Assembly (NCBI GenBank): GCA_019454045.1
Contig: SKCR01038880.1
Location: 1 to 64,000, forward strand
Direction of reading: 5' to 3'
Source of the DNA: Zanthoxylum bungeanum
Lineage: Eukaryota > Streptophyta > Magnoliopsida > Sapindales > Rutaceae
Length of the DNA: 64,000 nucleotides
The notes below the pieces were generated by a model. That model made no database searches. It worked only from the letters and a program-made list of their open reading frames with translations, and was not told the DNA's origin. A program made the position numbers and the translations under genes. Below are positions 46,201 to 58,902 of this stretch, piece after piece. The number at the start of each line of letters is the position of its first letter. Position 1 is the stretch's first letter.

Positions 46201-49139
46201 TAAGGATCTAATCCTTAATTCTGATTCATAAATAAAGGAGTCTACTTGACAAGTATAATGGATTAAGAGCTAAAGTTATCATTATATGAATATTCCAAAT
46301 TTCATATTCCACTTATTCGCTTAACTCCGGGCTTTAGGCATAATTCATTATTTTATCAAATAAAATAACTTATTAATTTCCAAGACCATCTTGAAATTAT
46401 TCCCAATTTGAAAATTAAATCATTTAAAATATTTTAATCCAAGATTATATTTAAATATCCAACTTTTCAATTTTATCTTGATTACAATAGTCCAACTATT
46501 TAATCAAAGATTAGTGGTACTATTTATTATAATGATTATAATAGTCCAACTATATAATCAAATATAATCCAAATTAATTAACCTCAATTACATTGATTAC
46601 TATAATCCAATTATAAAATCAACTGTAAACTGAAATTAATTAATTCAAATATATTGATTAATATAATCCATTATATATAATCAACTATAATACAGTCCAA
46701 CTGTTTATTAAAACAGCAATTTGAATATTAGTCCAACTAACATTTAATATAAGACGAAATAATTTGAATGAGCGCGTATGGCGAGTAATTGAACGAGTAT
46801 TGCAAATTCAATTCTTGCCTCCCACTATTTTCGTCGAGCCTCTAACCCTCTGTCGAGTACTCGGGAAACCGTGTTTCCTAGTGGGCTAGGATCCCGTTAA
46901 ATATCACACAATCTTGAGTTTGGCCAACAAATTGTATGATAATTAACTAGGTAGATCTCGAATATCAATTGGATCCCATCCAATTCCTAGATCCAGTAGG
47001 CGGATATCCAAATCCTAAACATATATCTTATAAATGCCAATACATCCAATGTATTACCTAACTTTTTCCTCTAAATCAACTAAGCCTTGGCTTTGGCACA
47101 ACAAACCTAGTGATCCCAGTCAAGCGCGACCCATTGACCATGGAAAGCTTCGTAATCAATGTCGATGGACAAGAAGTGGTCTTGACTTTGGCCAACAAAC
47201 CACAACTTGGACAAGACACCGATATGGAACAAAACTCTCGTGATTCAAACACATCTTCGACGGATAAAGGGCTTGACTTTGGCCAACAACCCAATGCCAA
47301 TCTCGGATCTTGAGTAAGATCACTCAATGGAAGGAAAAACACTTGATATTGAGCGAGGGTTTTTCGCGTGTAATTGGCAACCATTTATTATCTTTTTTAA
47401 GGTCTCATCATCATACACCCTTAAACATGCATTCTAAACACATAATAAAGCGCATATGAAATAAAATAATAATGATATGCGGATGGATACTTTACATTGA
47501 TCCTAGATCAAATCTCTCATTTTCTCTCTCCAAAGCTAGCACTTGTATTTACTTCTACCCGTTACACTACACTTCTAAAGAAACCTCATTTACATTGAGG
47601 GGAATAGGTGAGAAGAGAATACAAAGTATATAGGTGATAAGGCTGGACACGCAGGTCCATTTAATAAATCAAATTTATTACAATTTCCAAAATTGTCCCA
47701 CCCGACTAATATCCATCCGATATACATTATTCATGCATCGCAACCATGTATTCATACAAGCATGTTATCAATCAATCTAATCCAATTAATTAATCTGATA
47801 ATTAGTGATCATCCAATGTTCAAACAACGATTTGATTTTTGCTCGAGTCAAACTCGTTTTACTAATAAGTACTCAAAGCACGAATTCTCGAATTAAATTA
47901 AACTACATAATTAAATCCAATTTAATACGCATTTAATTCTAATTCTCTATTTAATTCCAAATTAAATATTACACTTTTATTAACGAACCTTCTACGATTT
48001 AAATTCCAAATTCAATCGTTATGGGTCTCAAAGCCCAATTAACGTCGAACGTTTATTTAATTAAAGTCCAATGGGCTTTTAATTAATTTCTTAAGGCGTG
48101 GACTTTTGGTCAACTCGGGTCAAACCGATAACCAAAGTCCAATCCGGGAGTTACCCCATAAGCCTTTAAATTAATTTTGGCCCATTAGGCCCAATTAAAT
48201 AATTAAGGTTCATTAAGTCATAATTGGACTTTATGGATGCGGTTTTGGGCCTAATTGGATCCAACCAATTTTGCCTAAACCCAACTTTGTACAACAAAGC
48301 CCAAAAGCCCAATTACAACTTATAAGGCCCAATTTCCAAAAACAAGCCCAATTAATTAACTTATAAAATTCCAAATTTCATAATTAATTAACCTAAGTGT
48401 CATACATAATTAACCACCTAATTAATATTTCTAAAACATCAATTAGCATACTTAATCATGTATTTCAAAATCAAATAGTGTCCAACACAATTTATTAAAA
48501 CCAAACCCATTTTACATGCTTTTAAAGTCTCTTGGCAATTTGGGGATTTTACGTCCGATTCGAATTCAATCCAATTAATTTCACAATCGACATTCAATCA
48601 TGTTCCCAAATGATTTCCAACACATCCAATGTTCAAAATCAAAAAAAATTCCAAGACATTTAGGGTTCTTTAATTTCGGCCATCATAAGCAATTTGGGGA
48701 AATTTGTTCCAAACACAATTTCAACAAATTGATCCAATCAATCTTAAATTAAACATACTTTAAGCATTCTCATTCATCCAATTTCACAAAATATGCTCAA
48801 AATCAAGTTTACCCAAATTTATCACTTTATGTCAACATAAAAAATTGGGGAAATTTATTCCAAACACAATTTCTTCAAATTGATCCAATCAATCATTAAT
48901 TCAACAACATTTAAGCATACTTAATCAATCAATTTGATCAAATCATGCTTCAATTGATTTTACCCAATTTGTCATGCCCAAAATTTGGGGAAAATTGAAT
49001 CCAATCCAATTTCATGAAATTGATCGTGCACAACTTCAATTCATCAACATACAAGCATACTTTAACATCCAATTTAACCAAATCATGCTTCAATTGATTA
49101 TCCCCAATTTTAACCCTAACTTTTTCATGCTTGATAATA
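46201..49139 (-). other. E4 leader
   Basis: Same block order as E1: TAGTCCAACTATTTAATCAA-type repeats (46480-46745), GGCCAAAGTCAAG words (46912, 47178, 47270 on the minus strand), GGGCCCAATTAA words (48060-48350), then several repeated stretches with TTTGGGGAAA..AAATTGATCCAATCAA (48530-49110). Confidence 0.6.
47076..47384 (-). CDS. Leader reading frame of E4 (102 aa)
   Basis: Unrecognised. After a short start (MVANYTRKTLAQYQ) it reads DPRLALGCWPKSSPLS, VEDVFESREFCSIS and TSCPSTLITKLSMVNGS, almost the same as the E1 frame. Three blocks derive from the repeated GGCCAAAGTCAAG word. No known domain. It is intact in E1 and E4 and broken in E3. Conserved leader RNA is an equally good explanation. 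Confidence 0.25.
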   Translation of the reverse strand: MVANYTRKTLAQYQVFFLPLSDLTQDPRLALGCWPKSSPLSVEDVFESREFCSISVSCPSCGLLAKVKTTSCPSTLITKLSMVNGSRLTGITRFVVPKPRLS

Positions 49140-49152
49140 GCTCAAGATACCA
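49140..49152 (-). other. E4 primer-binding site
   Basis: TGGTATCTTGAGC on the minus strand, one base inside the LTR. Confidence 0.78.
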
Positions 49153-49153
49153 T

Positions 49154-51271
49154 TGTTGAGTTCCTAATTAGGTCCCAAGAATCATCCAAAACAAGCATAA
49201 AATCGCATGAACACATCAAGGAATAATGGCGGAAACAAATACTCACAATGATTGGTTTGAGATGTAAAGAACACAAGTCTTTTTCTTGCTTTGTTGAGCT
49301 CGGTTTTGACCTCTCCATTGTAGTGGACTGCACGGTTTGGGCTGTGAAAAATCTTCAAATTTTCGGCCATGGGTGGACACCATGGAAGCTTCAAGCTTCA
49401 AGCTCCAAAAGATGGTTCCATGCTCACAAGAACACTTCCTATCACCTATGTATCACTCAAGGTGTGCTAGCACATCATCTTCTTCCTTGCTTCTCATAGA
49501 TTCGGCCATCACCAAAAATGAGAGAAGAAATTTGGCTCCAAGCCGTGAGGAAGAGAAGAATAAAAGAGAGGGAAAAAGGTTTCAACAAAAACGTAAAAGG
49601 GGAGAGAGTGAGTGAAAAATTGTAATGATGTTTATATTTAATTCCAAATTAATTAAAACCATTTACCACTTTTATTTCTAATAATCAATTCCTTTTACTT
49701 TTCAAAAAGGCAAAGTCAAAATGCAAAAGTGCTTTTCAATCAACTATCACTATTCACATCAAGTCACTTTATTAAAGTGACAACATGTTGTCACACATCA
49801 CTTAAAGTGACAAGTGATTTGGCAATTGATGCGACTAGCGATTTGACGCTTGATGTGACTTGCGTGCCGCGTGTCGAATTCAAAATGTGAATGCGCTCGC
49901 AATCACTTTCGGGCTCGGGTTCGCTAATTCCAATTAACAAATTTTCTGTCCGCGTCGTAATTAAGTGATTACGCCTAGCGAATTCACTATTCACGTCGCT
50001 AACGAATTAATTCTAAATTAATTCGTTCGCCCGAATTAAAATCCAATTTCAATTCCGCGTCGAAATCTAATTTCGTATAATATATCGAATATATTATTTT
50101 ACCGATTAATTCCAAATTAATCGTTCTCTCTCTTTACGATATTTTATCCCAGATAAAATATCTCCGTAATTAATCCCAGATTAATTTTCTCTCTCATCCA
50201 ATTAATCCCAGATTAATTAAAGTGCGAGTCATACATCATCGGTGAATCTTCAGGAAGCGACCCATGAGATCCCCGGATATGTTGGCAGTAATACGGTTAT
50301 CGGACTATCCGAACACGTAAGTACCTCGTACTACGTTTGTACCGATTTACAACAAGGTTGGCTTCTAGCAAAGGGTCATGCCTACCCAATTCTCCAGAAA
50401 TATTCTTACAGGAATATGTAGATCTGTATCAAGCGTAGTATACCGTAGTATTGTGTATATCGGCCCAGTATCGGATAGTCACGTGCTAGGGCTGGGGCTG
50501 GATAAGTGTCTGCCCCGTCCGAAGCACATGTCGGATGTCTGGTAACTAGTCTCTATAATCAGATATTCATGACCTGGTCATAATATCATGATTGGATGCG
50601 CATCACTCAAGAGCACTAGTAACCGTATCCTGCGTGACATCATCTCCACTATGACTGAAGTGATACTTCCGTCTTGACATCACACCTAATACACTACGAC
50701 TCTCTGATAACCCAGAAGTGGTGTACGCAGAACCGGTTAAAGCCATGTACCACCAAGACCAAAGTCCACCGATTATGGCAAGTATTAGCGATGTAAGTCT
50801 CAGGTTAAGACTATACACACCTACCTTGATTTCGGCCTCCCATAAACACATAGTCATAATACCAATGGGATTCCGAGGGGTCTATCCAGAGCGAAGCTGT
50901 TTCCCGTACCATCGGTGAAACACGACCTCCTATCGCACTTGCATAAGTATCCGATACTTATATATATGAGAACTATACCGTTGTGCCCTCACAACGCGCA
51001 CAAGTGCAATACTAGCCTATTCCGCATTATCGATGTCCAGTCTCGATAATACTCCAGCTAGGGATATTTAATGATTAATCCTTCGGGGATTGATACTGTC
51101 TCATATCATTCTCAATCCAGGAACTAATCATAGGGACCTCTCTTCATTTATACATCTATGCTGATCTAATCACAAATGATGAGAGTGCAATTTCCTTGTC
51201 ACATAGTTAATTTGCTACAACAACACAATGATCTGTGCAAATAGTGACGCTATGGGTCATTTTGTCCAACA
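49154..51271 (-). repeat. E4 5' LTR (2118 bp)
   Basis: In element sense it starts TGTTGGACAAAATGACCC and ends AACTCAACA. Block by block it aligns with E1 LTRs. The frame 50857-50603 is the counterpart of the E1 LTR frame at 4053-3826. Confidence 0.88.
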
Positions 51272-53032
51272 AAGCAAACAAAGAGGGTACTTTGTTTGTG
51301 GTTTATATATAGCTGCGGTCCATTCTATACTTGTACGACGACCTTGATCCGGGATCGTTCATGTAGTGACATGGGAATGGAGTCACCTTGTATGATGAGA
51401 TCATGTAGGACTAGACTCAGATAAATATAAATTTCTTTTAATATCCCGTTAATTGAAGAAATTTATTTTATCTCATAGATGGTCATATATGGATTCAATC
51501 TTAATCCTGAGTGTACTACGAACTCCTGCATGACAGGTTATGTCCTTTGATTTACTATGGTGTTGGTGTTGCATTCCCAGCCAATAACTACGTATTTTTG
51601 GGATATGATTTGGTATGTAGCTGGGAACGTTTTACATAGATATGGAATTCACTTCTTACGAGAAGCAGATGAATATCTCTTTTAAGAGTTGATTAGAGAC
51701 TTGAACAATTTGAGCGCTCAACTTTTCTATTACGAATAGAAAGTATTTTATATTCATAATTGTTATGAATTAATTGTTCATTATAGAATCGGTGGTTCTT
51801 AAGAGACAGAATATTTAGAGGGGTTTAACGGACTTATGACCCGGCTCTATTTATGAGATATTCGTGAAGGGCTATATCCATATGTAATGACTATATCGAT
51901 GGATACTGGAAATGTTCGGTTTATTAATCATCTACGGTAACGGGAGTTCGACTTCGAGTTTTTAGTGGAATAACGCAGAGTTAATAATTCGTAATATTTG
52001 ATTAAAGAGTTTAATTAATATTTCAGAATTATTGAAGCTCGGAACTGTAGGTCCATTTGGTCCTCATGCTAGCTCGATTAACTGTAGCAAACCTAATATA
52101 ATTAGATTGTCTAATTATACGCTTACATTATATTTATTTATATATTATTAATAAGATTAGTAATATTTATTGTCACAAATGAAAACTATGTTAATTAGTT
52201 TAACCTAATATTTTCTAGAATTCTTTGATTATGATAATCAAGTCTTGATTATGAGATAATCAAGTTAGTAATAATTATGAGATAATTACTACAACATAAT
52301 TGAAGGTAAATAAATCATTATTAATATATTGATTTTATTTACCATTGGAGACAAAGCCATATGGCTTACCATGTCATCTAAGCAATTATGTATATTAGGT
52401 GGCTTGATATACACCTAATAGATTTGTCATTAGCTAATGCATTTTATGTTTTGGTATGGTCTCCACATTCATGTGTTTGCCATTGAAAGAAAGCATTGAA
52501 TGCTTAACGACAAAGCCATTGTCTTTAGCTTAACATTTCATATGCTTTGGTATGACATTCACATTTTTGTGTTGGTCATTGCAAGAAAGCATTAGATGCT
52601 TAATGACAAGGTTAGTTGGCTTGTGTAAGAGAATATAATCTCTACCATTTCTCTCACTTCCTAAGGTTAACATTTTGCAAACATTCACACAATTATTGTG
52701 AGAAACAAATTGATAGAATAGAGAGAAGAACTTCAAATATTTACAAGTGTTGTGAGAGTATTTGAAATTCCAAAGAGCCAAACACCATCGTGACATCATA
52801 AATCTCTAAATATTTTAGAGTTTTAATCTTTGTGAGTGAAGCCCACACTTCAGTTTGTTGGTTTCGAGTCATAGTTCAGAAGATCGAGTAGTTGATCTAA
52901 GTGTTGGACACCAAATGATTGATCTTGGCTACTACAACAAAGGGAGAATGCAAAAAAAAATTTGAAGATCCATACCGGACCCGGTGCCACCACAAAGAAC
53001 TTCCGCCGCGCTATGGAAAGTCGTTTCCTACA
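51272..53032 (+). repeat. E5 5' LTR, start missing
   Basis: It begins at GCAAACAAAGAGGG, which corresponds to position 59121 of the 3' LTR. From there both copies match closely to GTCGTTTCCTACA. Abuts E4. Confidence 0.88.
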
Positions 53033-53034
53033 AT

Positions 53035-53047
53035 TGGCATCAAGAGC
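53035..53047 (+). other. E5 primer-binding site
   Basis: TGGCATCAAGAGC, two bases after the LTR; tRNA-Met type. Confidence 0.75.
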
Positions 53048-54951
53048 TTAAGGTTGAAAAGTTTTCTTAACCCTTTTCTCTTTTTAAGTTTAAAGTTTTA
53101 ATAATTTATATTATATAAATTATTAATATGCATATTGTGATGAGTAGCCACAATTAGATTCATGAGATGAATGGTTTTAATGTTCATGTGATGAATGTTT
53201 ACTTTGATTCATCTGATGAATGTATTGTGTTGATCGTTAATTTTTCCGGCTCTTATTTAGTATTGAAGATGTAAGACCATAAGGTTATATTCTTTCAATT
53301 TTGTAAGTTCATTTCCTTTGTAATAAGTCCATTTTGTAACTCAATTTATAACTTGGATGAGCCGATGCCGCGAAGGACTCATTACGAACTTATTACGTGA
53401 AGAACTCAACAACATACCATGGAGCAAGATTTGAAGACCAAGGGATGCCTTGGATTTATTGTACTAATTAGATTTGTATTTTTTTTTTTAAAAAAAAAAC
53501 CCAGTTAACGCAATTTATGTATGTATATGAAACTTCATTCAATTAGAGTCCGTAGAAAAAACACGGGGACCAAAACGGAGTCCAGAAGCTCCCAAACGGA
53601 GTAAATAAAATACCAGTATTTAGACACCATACCGATAGCGTTCGAACGCCAATCAAACGCAACTCAAACATTTTGCTACTGCCTGGAAAACGTTCGAACG
53701 CCCAGAGAACGCTACAAGAACGTTTTCAGCCCAGACCTGGGCATATATATGTGTTTTAAATTATTTGTTAACATGCCATATAGCCTAGGGTGCCTACTCT
53801 TACATTTTCACATGCCATAACATGTAGACATGCATGATATGCAAGTTATAAAATATGATTTTATGTAAATTTAAAAGTTAAATTAGAATATAAGATGATG
53901 TAAACGAATTAATAAGATTAATTGATTTAAAGGTTTAAAAATTTGGAATTCAAGTTTAAGAACAAATGGACATTATGAGTACATTATTTTCCTTGGTATA
54001 TAGGATGGAAACCCGGATATAAATTCCATAGCTGCTTCCGAATGGACGGTAATTTGGTTTGCACTCGGGATATAATTTCACGTACCTTTGGAGTAAATAA
54101 TGTACTTTTATCTATTAAATGGTTTAATGACATATAGTCCATTATTGAATTCTAAAATTTTAAAACCTATAAGTGAACTAATATTTTAATTGTTAATATT
54201 AATTAGATTACTTAAGCAAACTTGATTAAATTAGTTTAATTAAGTTAATGATTAGTATAGACTAATAAGTATTAGTGAATAAAATTGGTTAGATCACTAA
54301 TAATCCACTAGTATTAATAAAGATATGTTCTGGCCGAGCATAATCTAAGATTCATACAATACTAGTGAGATAGAAACCTTACACTTTTTAATAGAGAGTG
54401 GGAGAGGGGTATGCCACAATATATCCCGTGATCTCCATTGTTATCCAGAAACGTGAGATTCAATAGGCGCCTCGAGACGGCTTTGCTTTCATCCCCCTAC
54501 AGATGGTGTCCTTTTTGGGTTAATATCAGGTTTGGATTCCGAAAGGATAGGGACTCTAGATAGATCTGGTGATTTGACCTACCCTACGACGGCACTTCAC
54601 TAGTTAAGTCCAAGGGTTCCGAAATAATGGGTCACACTCACAAAGGAATGATTAAGTTGTTAATCAAAGCTTCCTTGATCAAAATAACGGTAGTTGATTA
54701 ATATAGGAATAAGAGTTATTTCATATATATTAATCAATTTAGAATGTCTCAATCTATCATGTAAATACTTGACCTACCCTACGACGGCACTTATTTGTGG
54801 GATGATAGATAACCGTGGCATAGTAATTTTTTTTAGGTTTCTAATTCTTTATACATTGATCATGCATCACGTTTAATTTTATGCCTAAATATTTGACAAT
54901 TTTAATATGCGACGAATGAATATTGAATGTGAGTTTATTATTTTTTCAGCC
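53048..54951 (+). other. E5 leader (1.9 kb)
   Basis: Non-coding. It contains a perfect 24-bp direct repeat beginning TTGACCTACCCTACGACGG at 54574 and 54769, a mixed A/T run near 53468-53500 and a GAACGTTTT/AACGTTCGAACGCC-rich stretch (53640-53730). Confidence 0.6.
54574..54792 (+). repeat. 24-bp direct repeat pair in E5 leader
   Basis: Copies at 54574-54597 and 54769-54792, 195 bp apart, identical. Confidence 0.85.
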
Positions 54952-55800
54952 ATGGCATCTGTAATAATCTCCATTTTCAAACAACAAGAAAAATTAACCG
55001 GGGATAATTATGTTAAATGAAAAAGTGACATGAATGCTATATTGGTCTGTGAAGACCTTAAATTTGTCCTAATAGATGAACGTCCTCATGAGCCAGGACC
55101 TAATGCTGGCAGAGCTGCACGTAATGCCTATAATAATTGGATTAAAGCTGATGAGAAAGTCCATAGCTATTTGATAGCATCCATGTCTGAGGTTCTTGCT
55201 GCACAGCATGAGCCTATGGCGACAGCATCAATGATTATGCAGTCATTACAGAGCATGTTTGGGCAACCTTCAGATCGGCAACAACATGAGGCAATTGCCT
55301 TTGTATTGACCGTTAGAATGAAGGAAGGCACATCAGTCCGAGACCATGTGTTAAGGATGATGGCTCATCTTAATATGGCTGAAACCCATAGTGCACGTAT
55401 CAATGTGCAAAGCTAGATGACAATGACATGGAAACCCTTCCGAAGAGTTTCCTACAGTTTAAAAGTAATTGTTCTATGAACAAATTGACTTTCACATTGA
55501 CTGAACTGCTGAATGAGCTTACCAATTATGAGTCCGTTATAAACGGTCCTCGTAGGCCCAATGCCGAGGTAAATGTTTTTGAATCTTCTAAATCTGCAAA
55601 GAATAAGAAGAAAGGCAATTGGAAGGCAAAGGTAAAAATAATGAAAAAGAAGAACAATAAAAGCTCCAAAAGAACCAATGCCAAAGGAAAATGTTTCCAT
55701 TGTAAACAACAAGGGCATTGGAAAAGGAATTATCCTAAATACCTTGCAGAGCTTAAAGAGAAGAAGAATACAGGTAGATATGATTTACTTGTCATTGAGT
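54952..55800 (+). pseudogene. E5 gag
   Basis: It starts at 54952 with MASVIISIFKQQEKLTGDNY, then VK and a TGA where copia gags have Trp (NYxxWK). The frame continues from 55030 with MNAILVCEDLKFVL, NNWIKADEKVHSYLIASMSE and VRDHVLRMMAHLNMAE, the UBN2-type gag domain, until a frameshift at about 55416. The second frame (55428-55877) gives ETLPKSFLQFKSNCSMNK, LTELLNELTNYES, a Lys-rich linker and a zinc knuckle CFHCKQQGHWKRNYPKYL, in which the last Cys ligand is Tyr. One stop and one shift, plus the knuckle defect. Confidence 0.85.
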
Positions 55801-56440
55801 CTCTTTTGGTGGAGGATGATAAATCCATATGGATTGTTAACCATGTTTGTTGTTCTTTGCAGCTACTTGACTCATGAAGGGACCTTACTGAAGGTAGCTT
55901 TTCCATGAGAGTTGGGACATGGGATGCTGTTTCAACAATAGCAGTGGGAGTTTCAAATTTGAATTTTAATAAAAGTATTTATGTTTGAATGGTGTGCTAT
56001 ATATTCCTGGTTTTCGCAGGAATTTGATTTCTGTAACAAAACTTATAGAATGTGGATTTTCTGTTTCTTTTAATAATAAGTCAGTTATTATTAGTAGAAA
56101 TGGATTAAATATATGCACGGGAAACTCCGAAAATAATCTATATGTATTAAGGCCGTTAATGCATGAATCACTGCTTAATACTGAAATATTTAAGATTGAA
56201 AGATCTAAAAGCTAAACGGTAAAAGATTTCTCATGATGATACCTATTTATGGCACCTTAGACTTGGTCACATTAATCTTGACCGGATAGATAGACTAATT
56301 AAGAACAGGGTTTTAAATCAATTAAAACTTGGTACTTTACCTGTCTGTGAATCCTGTCTAGAAGGCAAAATGACCAAGAGACCTTTCACTGGAAAAGGGA
56401 TAAGAGTCAAAGAAACTATTGGGCTAATACATTCGGATGT
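55800..56440 (+). pseudogene. E5 protease and gag-pre-integrase
   Basis: The protease start reads SIWIVNHVCCSLQ; the usual LDSGAT before NHVC is missing, so a small deletion has removed the catalytic Asp. Further on come YIPGFRRNLISVTKLIECGF (frame 55985-56215) and after another shift DTYLWHLRLGHINLDRIDRL and CESCLEGKMTKRPFTGKG, a well-preserved gag-pre-integrase zinc region (about 56240-56400). Confidence 0.82.
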
Positions 56441-57433
56441 TGCGGATCGATGAATGTAAAAGTCCAAGGTGTTTTTGAATACTTCGTCACTTTCATTGAC
56501 GATTATTCTAGATATGGGTATGTTTACCTAATACAGCACAAATCAAATACATTTGAAAAGTTCAAAGAGTATCGTGCTGAGGTTGAGAACCAATTAGGTA
56601 AAAGCATCAAAATTCTACGAAATCAGATCGTGGAGGAGAATACCTTGATAGAGATTTTGAGGAATTCTTAGTTGAGCATGGAATTGTTTCACAACTCACA
56701 GCACCTGGAACACCACAACAAAATGGTGTTGCAGAAAATGAGAAATTGAACCCTATTAGACATGATAAGATCAATGTTTAGTTATAGCACTCTACCTAGT
56801 TCATTATGGAGGTATGCATTGAAAACTGCAATGTATATCCTGAATTTAGTTCCTTCTAAGTCTGTTTCTAAGACTCCCTTAGAGTTGTGGAATTGTCGTA
56901 AAGCTAGTTTGCGATATTTCCTCATATGGGGGTGTCCGGCACATATGCTAAAGAACAAGACAACTAAGTTGGAACCACGTTCACAGGTATGCCTATTTGT
57001 AGGGTATCCTAAGGAAACTATGGGTGGATTCTTTTATAGTCCAGAAGATAATAAAGTATTTGTGTCGACAAATGCTACATTTCTTGAGGAGGACTATATG
57101 AGAGAGTTCAAACCTCGAAGTAAAGTATTACTTGAGGAGTTACTTGCTGGTACGACCAGTACATCATTTTCAAATGTTGATAAAGACATAACACCTTCTA
57201 CATCTGAAAGTCAGATGCAAGTTTATCAAGATACCATACCACCTAGGCGTAGTGGGAGGGGTGTAAGACAACTTAAACGCTATCTAGGAAATGGTGAGGT
57301 GCAAGTTATTGCATCTTGTGATGGTATATATGATCCATTGACCTATCGTAGTGCAATAGATGATACTAATAAAGGAGAATGGCTCAAAGCCATGAACCTT
57401 GAACTCAGTCTGGGAACTTGTAGACCAACCTAA
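56400..57433 (+). pseudogene. E5 integrase and C-terminal linker
   Basis: LIHSDV with the first catalytic Asp is followed by a short damaged stretch. The frame from 56450 gives EYFVTFIDDYSRYGYVYLIQ and KSIKILRNQIVEEN, where LRSDRGGEY has been lost by a one-base shift although the DNA still carries it. The DNA near 56700-56750 encodes a GTPQQNGVAENE-like catalytic Glu region. The 223-residue frame 56762-57433 reads MIRSMFSYSTLPSSLWRYAL, LEPRSQVCLFVGYPKETMGG and FLEEDYMREFKPRS, then the linker with PPRRSGRGVRQLKRY. Broken by at least two shifts. Confidence 0.83.
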
Positions 57434-57945
57434 TGGAGTAAAAACCATAGGTTGCAAGTGAACCTACAAGAGAAAAAGAGGAATAGATGGGAAAATACAG
57501 ACTTTCAAGGCTAGGCTAGTGGCAAAGGGTTATACCCAAAAAGAGGGAGTTGACTATGAAGAAACTTTCTCGCCAGTAGCCATGCTTAAATCCATCAGGA
57601 TTCTTCTTTCCATTGCCGCATATTATGACTATGAGATTTGGAAAATGAATGTCAAGACTGCATTCTTGAATGGTAATCTTGATGAGATTATCTATATGGT
57701 ACAACCAGAAGGGTTCATTACCCAAGGTCAAGAGCAAAAAGTTTGCAAGTTGAAAAGGTCCATTTATGAACTTAAGCAAGCATCTAGATCTTGGAACATA
57801 AGGTTTGATACTACGATCAAGTCTTATAACTTTGAGCAGAACACTGATGAGCCTTGTGTTTACAAGCACATCATTGATGGGAAGGTGGTTTTCCTTGTAT
57901 TATACGTTGATGATATTTACTCATTGGGAATGATGTAAAGATATT
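57434..57945 (+). pseudogene. E5 reverse transcriptase
   Basis: After a damaged start (VDQPNGVKTIGCK-like, 57420-57460) the 139-residue frame 57519-57938 has [78 protein letters not shown], and [13 protein letters not shown] with the YVDD catalytic Asp pair. It is the best-preserved reverse-transcriptase stretch here, but a shift follows directly after the active site. Confidence 0.85.
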
Positions 57946-58870
57946 ATCAGACGTGAAAATCTGACTAGCTAACCAATTCCAAATGAAAGATTTGGGAGAG
58001 GCAAGTTATGTACTTGGGATTCAGATCATTCGAGATCGCAAGAAATTACTGTTAGCAATATCTCAAGCAACCTATATCGACAAGATTCTTGTGCGATTTG
58101 GTATGCAGAATTCCAAGAAAGGTAATTTACCTTTCAGACATGAGATTCATTTGTCTAAGGAACAGTCTCCTAAGACACCTCAAGGAATTGAAGAGATGAG
58201 ACATATACCATATGCTTCAGCAGTTGGAAGTCTTATGTATGCTATGTTATACACGAGACCGGACATCTATTTTGCAGTGAGAGTAGTCAGTAGGTTTCAA
58301 TCCAACCCAGGATTAGATCATTGGGTAGCGATGAAACATATTCTCAAGTATCTTCAGAGAATGAGAAATTATATGCTTGTATATACAAGTCAGGATATGA
58401 TTCTGAGAGGATATACTGACTCTGATTTTCAGACGGATGTCGATTCTAGGAAATCAACATCTGGATCAGTGTTCACCCTAGGTGGTGGGGCTATAGTATG
58501 AAGGAGCATTAAACAATCTTGTATTACTGACTCCACCATGGAGGCTGAATATGTAGCAGCTTGTGAAGCAGCTAAGGAAGCAGTCTGACTCCATAAGTTC
58601 TTGGCAGATCTGAAAGTTGTTCCAGATATGGATAAACCACTCACACTTTATTGCGATAATAGTGGCGTAGTGGCGAACTCCAAAAAACTAAGAAGTCACA
58701 AGAGGGGTAAGCATATTGAGAGGAAATATCACCTCATCAGAGAGATAGTATAGAGATGAGACGTCGCTGTCACACAGATTCCATTCGCAGACAACCTGGC
58801 TGATCCGTTTACAAAAACCTTATCGGCTAAAGTATTTGAAGGTCACCTAAATGGTTTAAGATTACATGAC
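57946..58870 (+). pseudogene. E5 reverse transcriptase C-terminal part and RNase H
   Basis: The 172-residue frame 57983-58501 gives MKDLGEASYVLGIQIIRDR, AVGSLMYAMLYTRPDIYFAV and then the RNase H start LRGYTDSDFQTDVDSRKSTS. A stop at 58499 replaces Trp in the usual VxWRS motif. The same frame continues with SIKQSCITDSTMEAEYVAAC, another stop, KPLTLYCDNSGVVANSKKLR and HIERKYHLIREIV. It ends in NLADPFTKTL before the polypurine tract. The D-E-D RNase H residues are present in DNA, but three stops interrupt. Confidence 0.83.
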
Positions 58871-58891
58871 ATGTCCCATTTTCTCTTGTCC

Positions 58892-58900
58892 AAGTGGGAG
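58892..58900 (+). other. E5 polypurine tract
   Basis: AAGTGGGAG followed by AT and the LTR start. Confidence 0.85.
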
Positions 58901-58902
58901 AT

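Larger units (their letters stand above)
45265..51271 (-). mobile_element. Copia element E4, truncated (5' LTR, leader, part of pol)
   Basis: Same family as E1 and E3. In element sense: 5' LTR 51271-49154, primer site, leader to about 46300, then a degraded protease-to-integrase region that stops at 45265. The rest of pol, the polypurine tract and the 3' LTR are missing. Like E1 it has no gag between leader and pol. The LTR abuts the broken 5' LTR of E5, so E4 probably inserted there. Confidence 0.85.
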
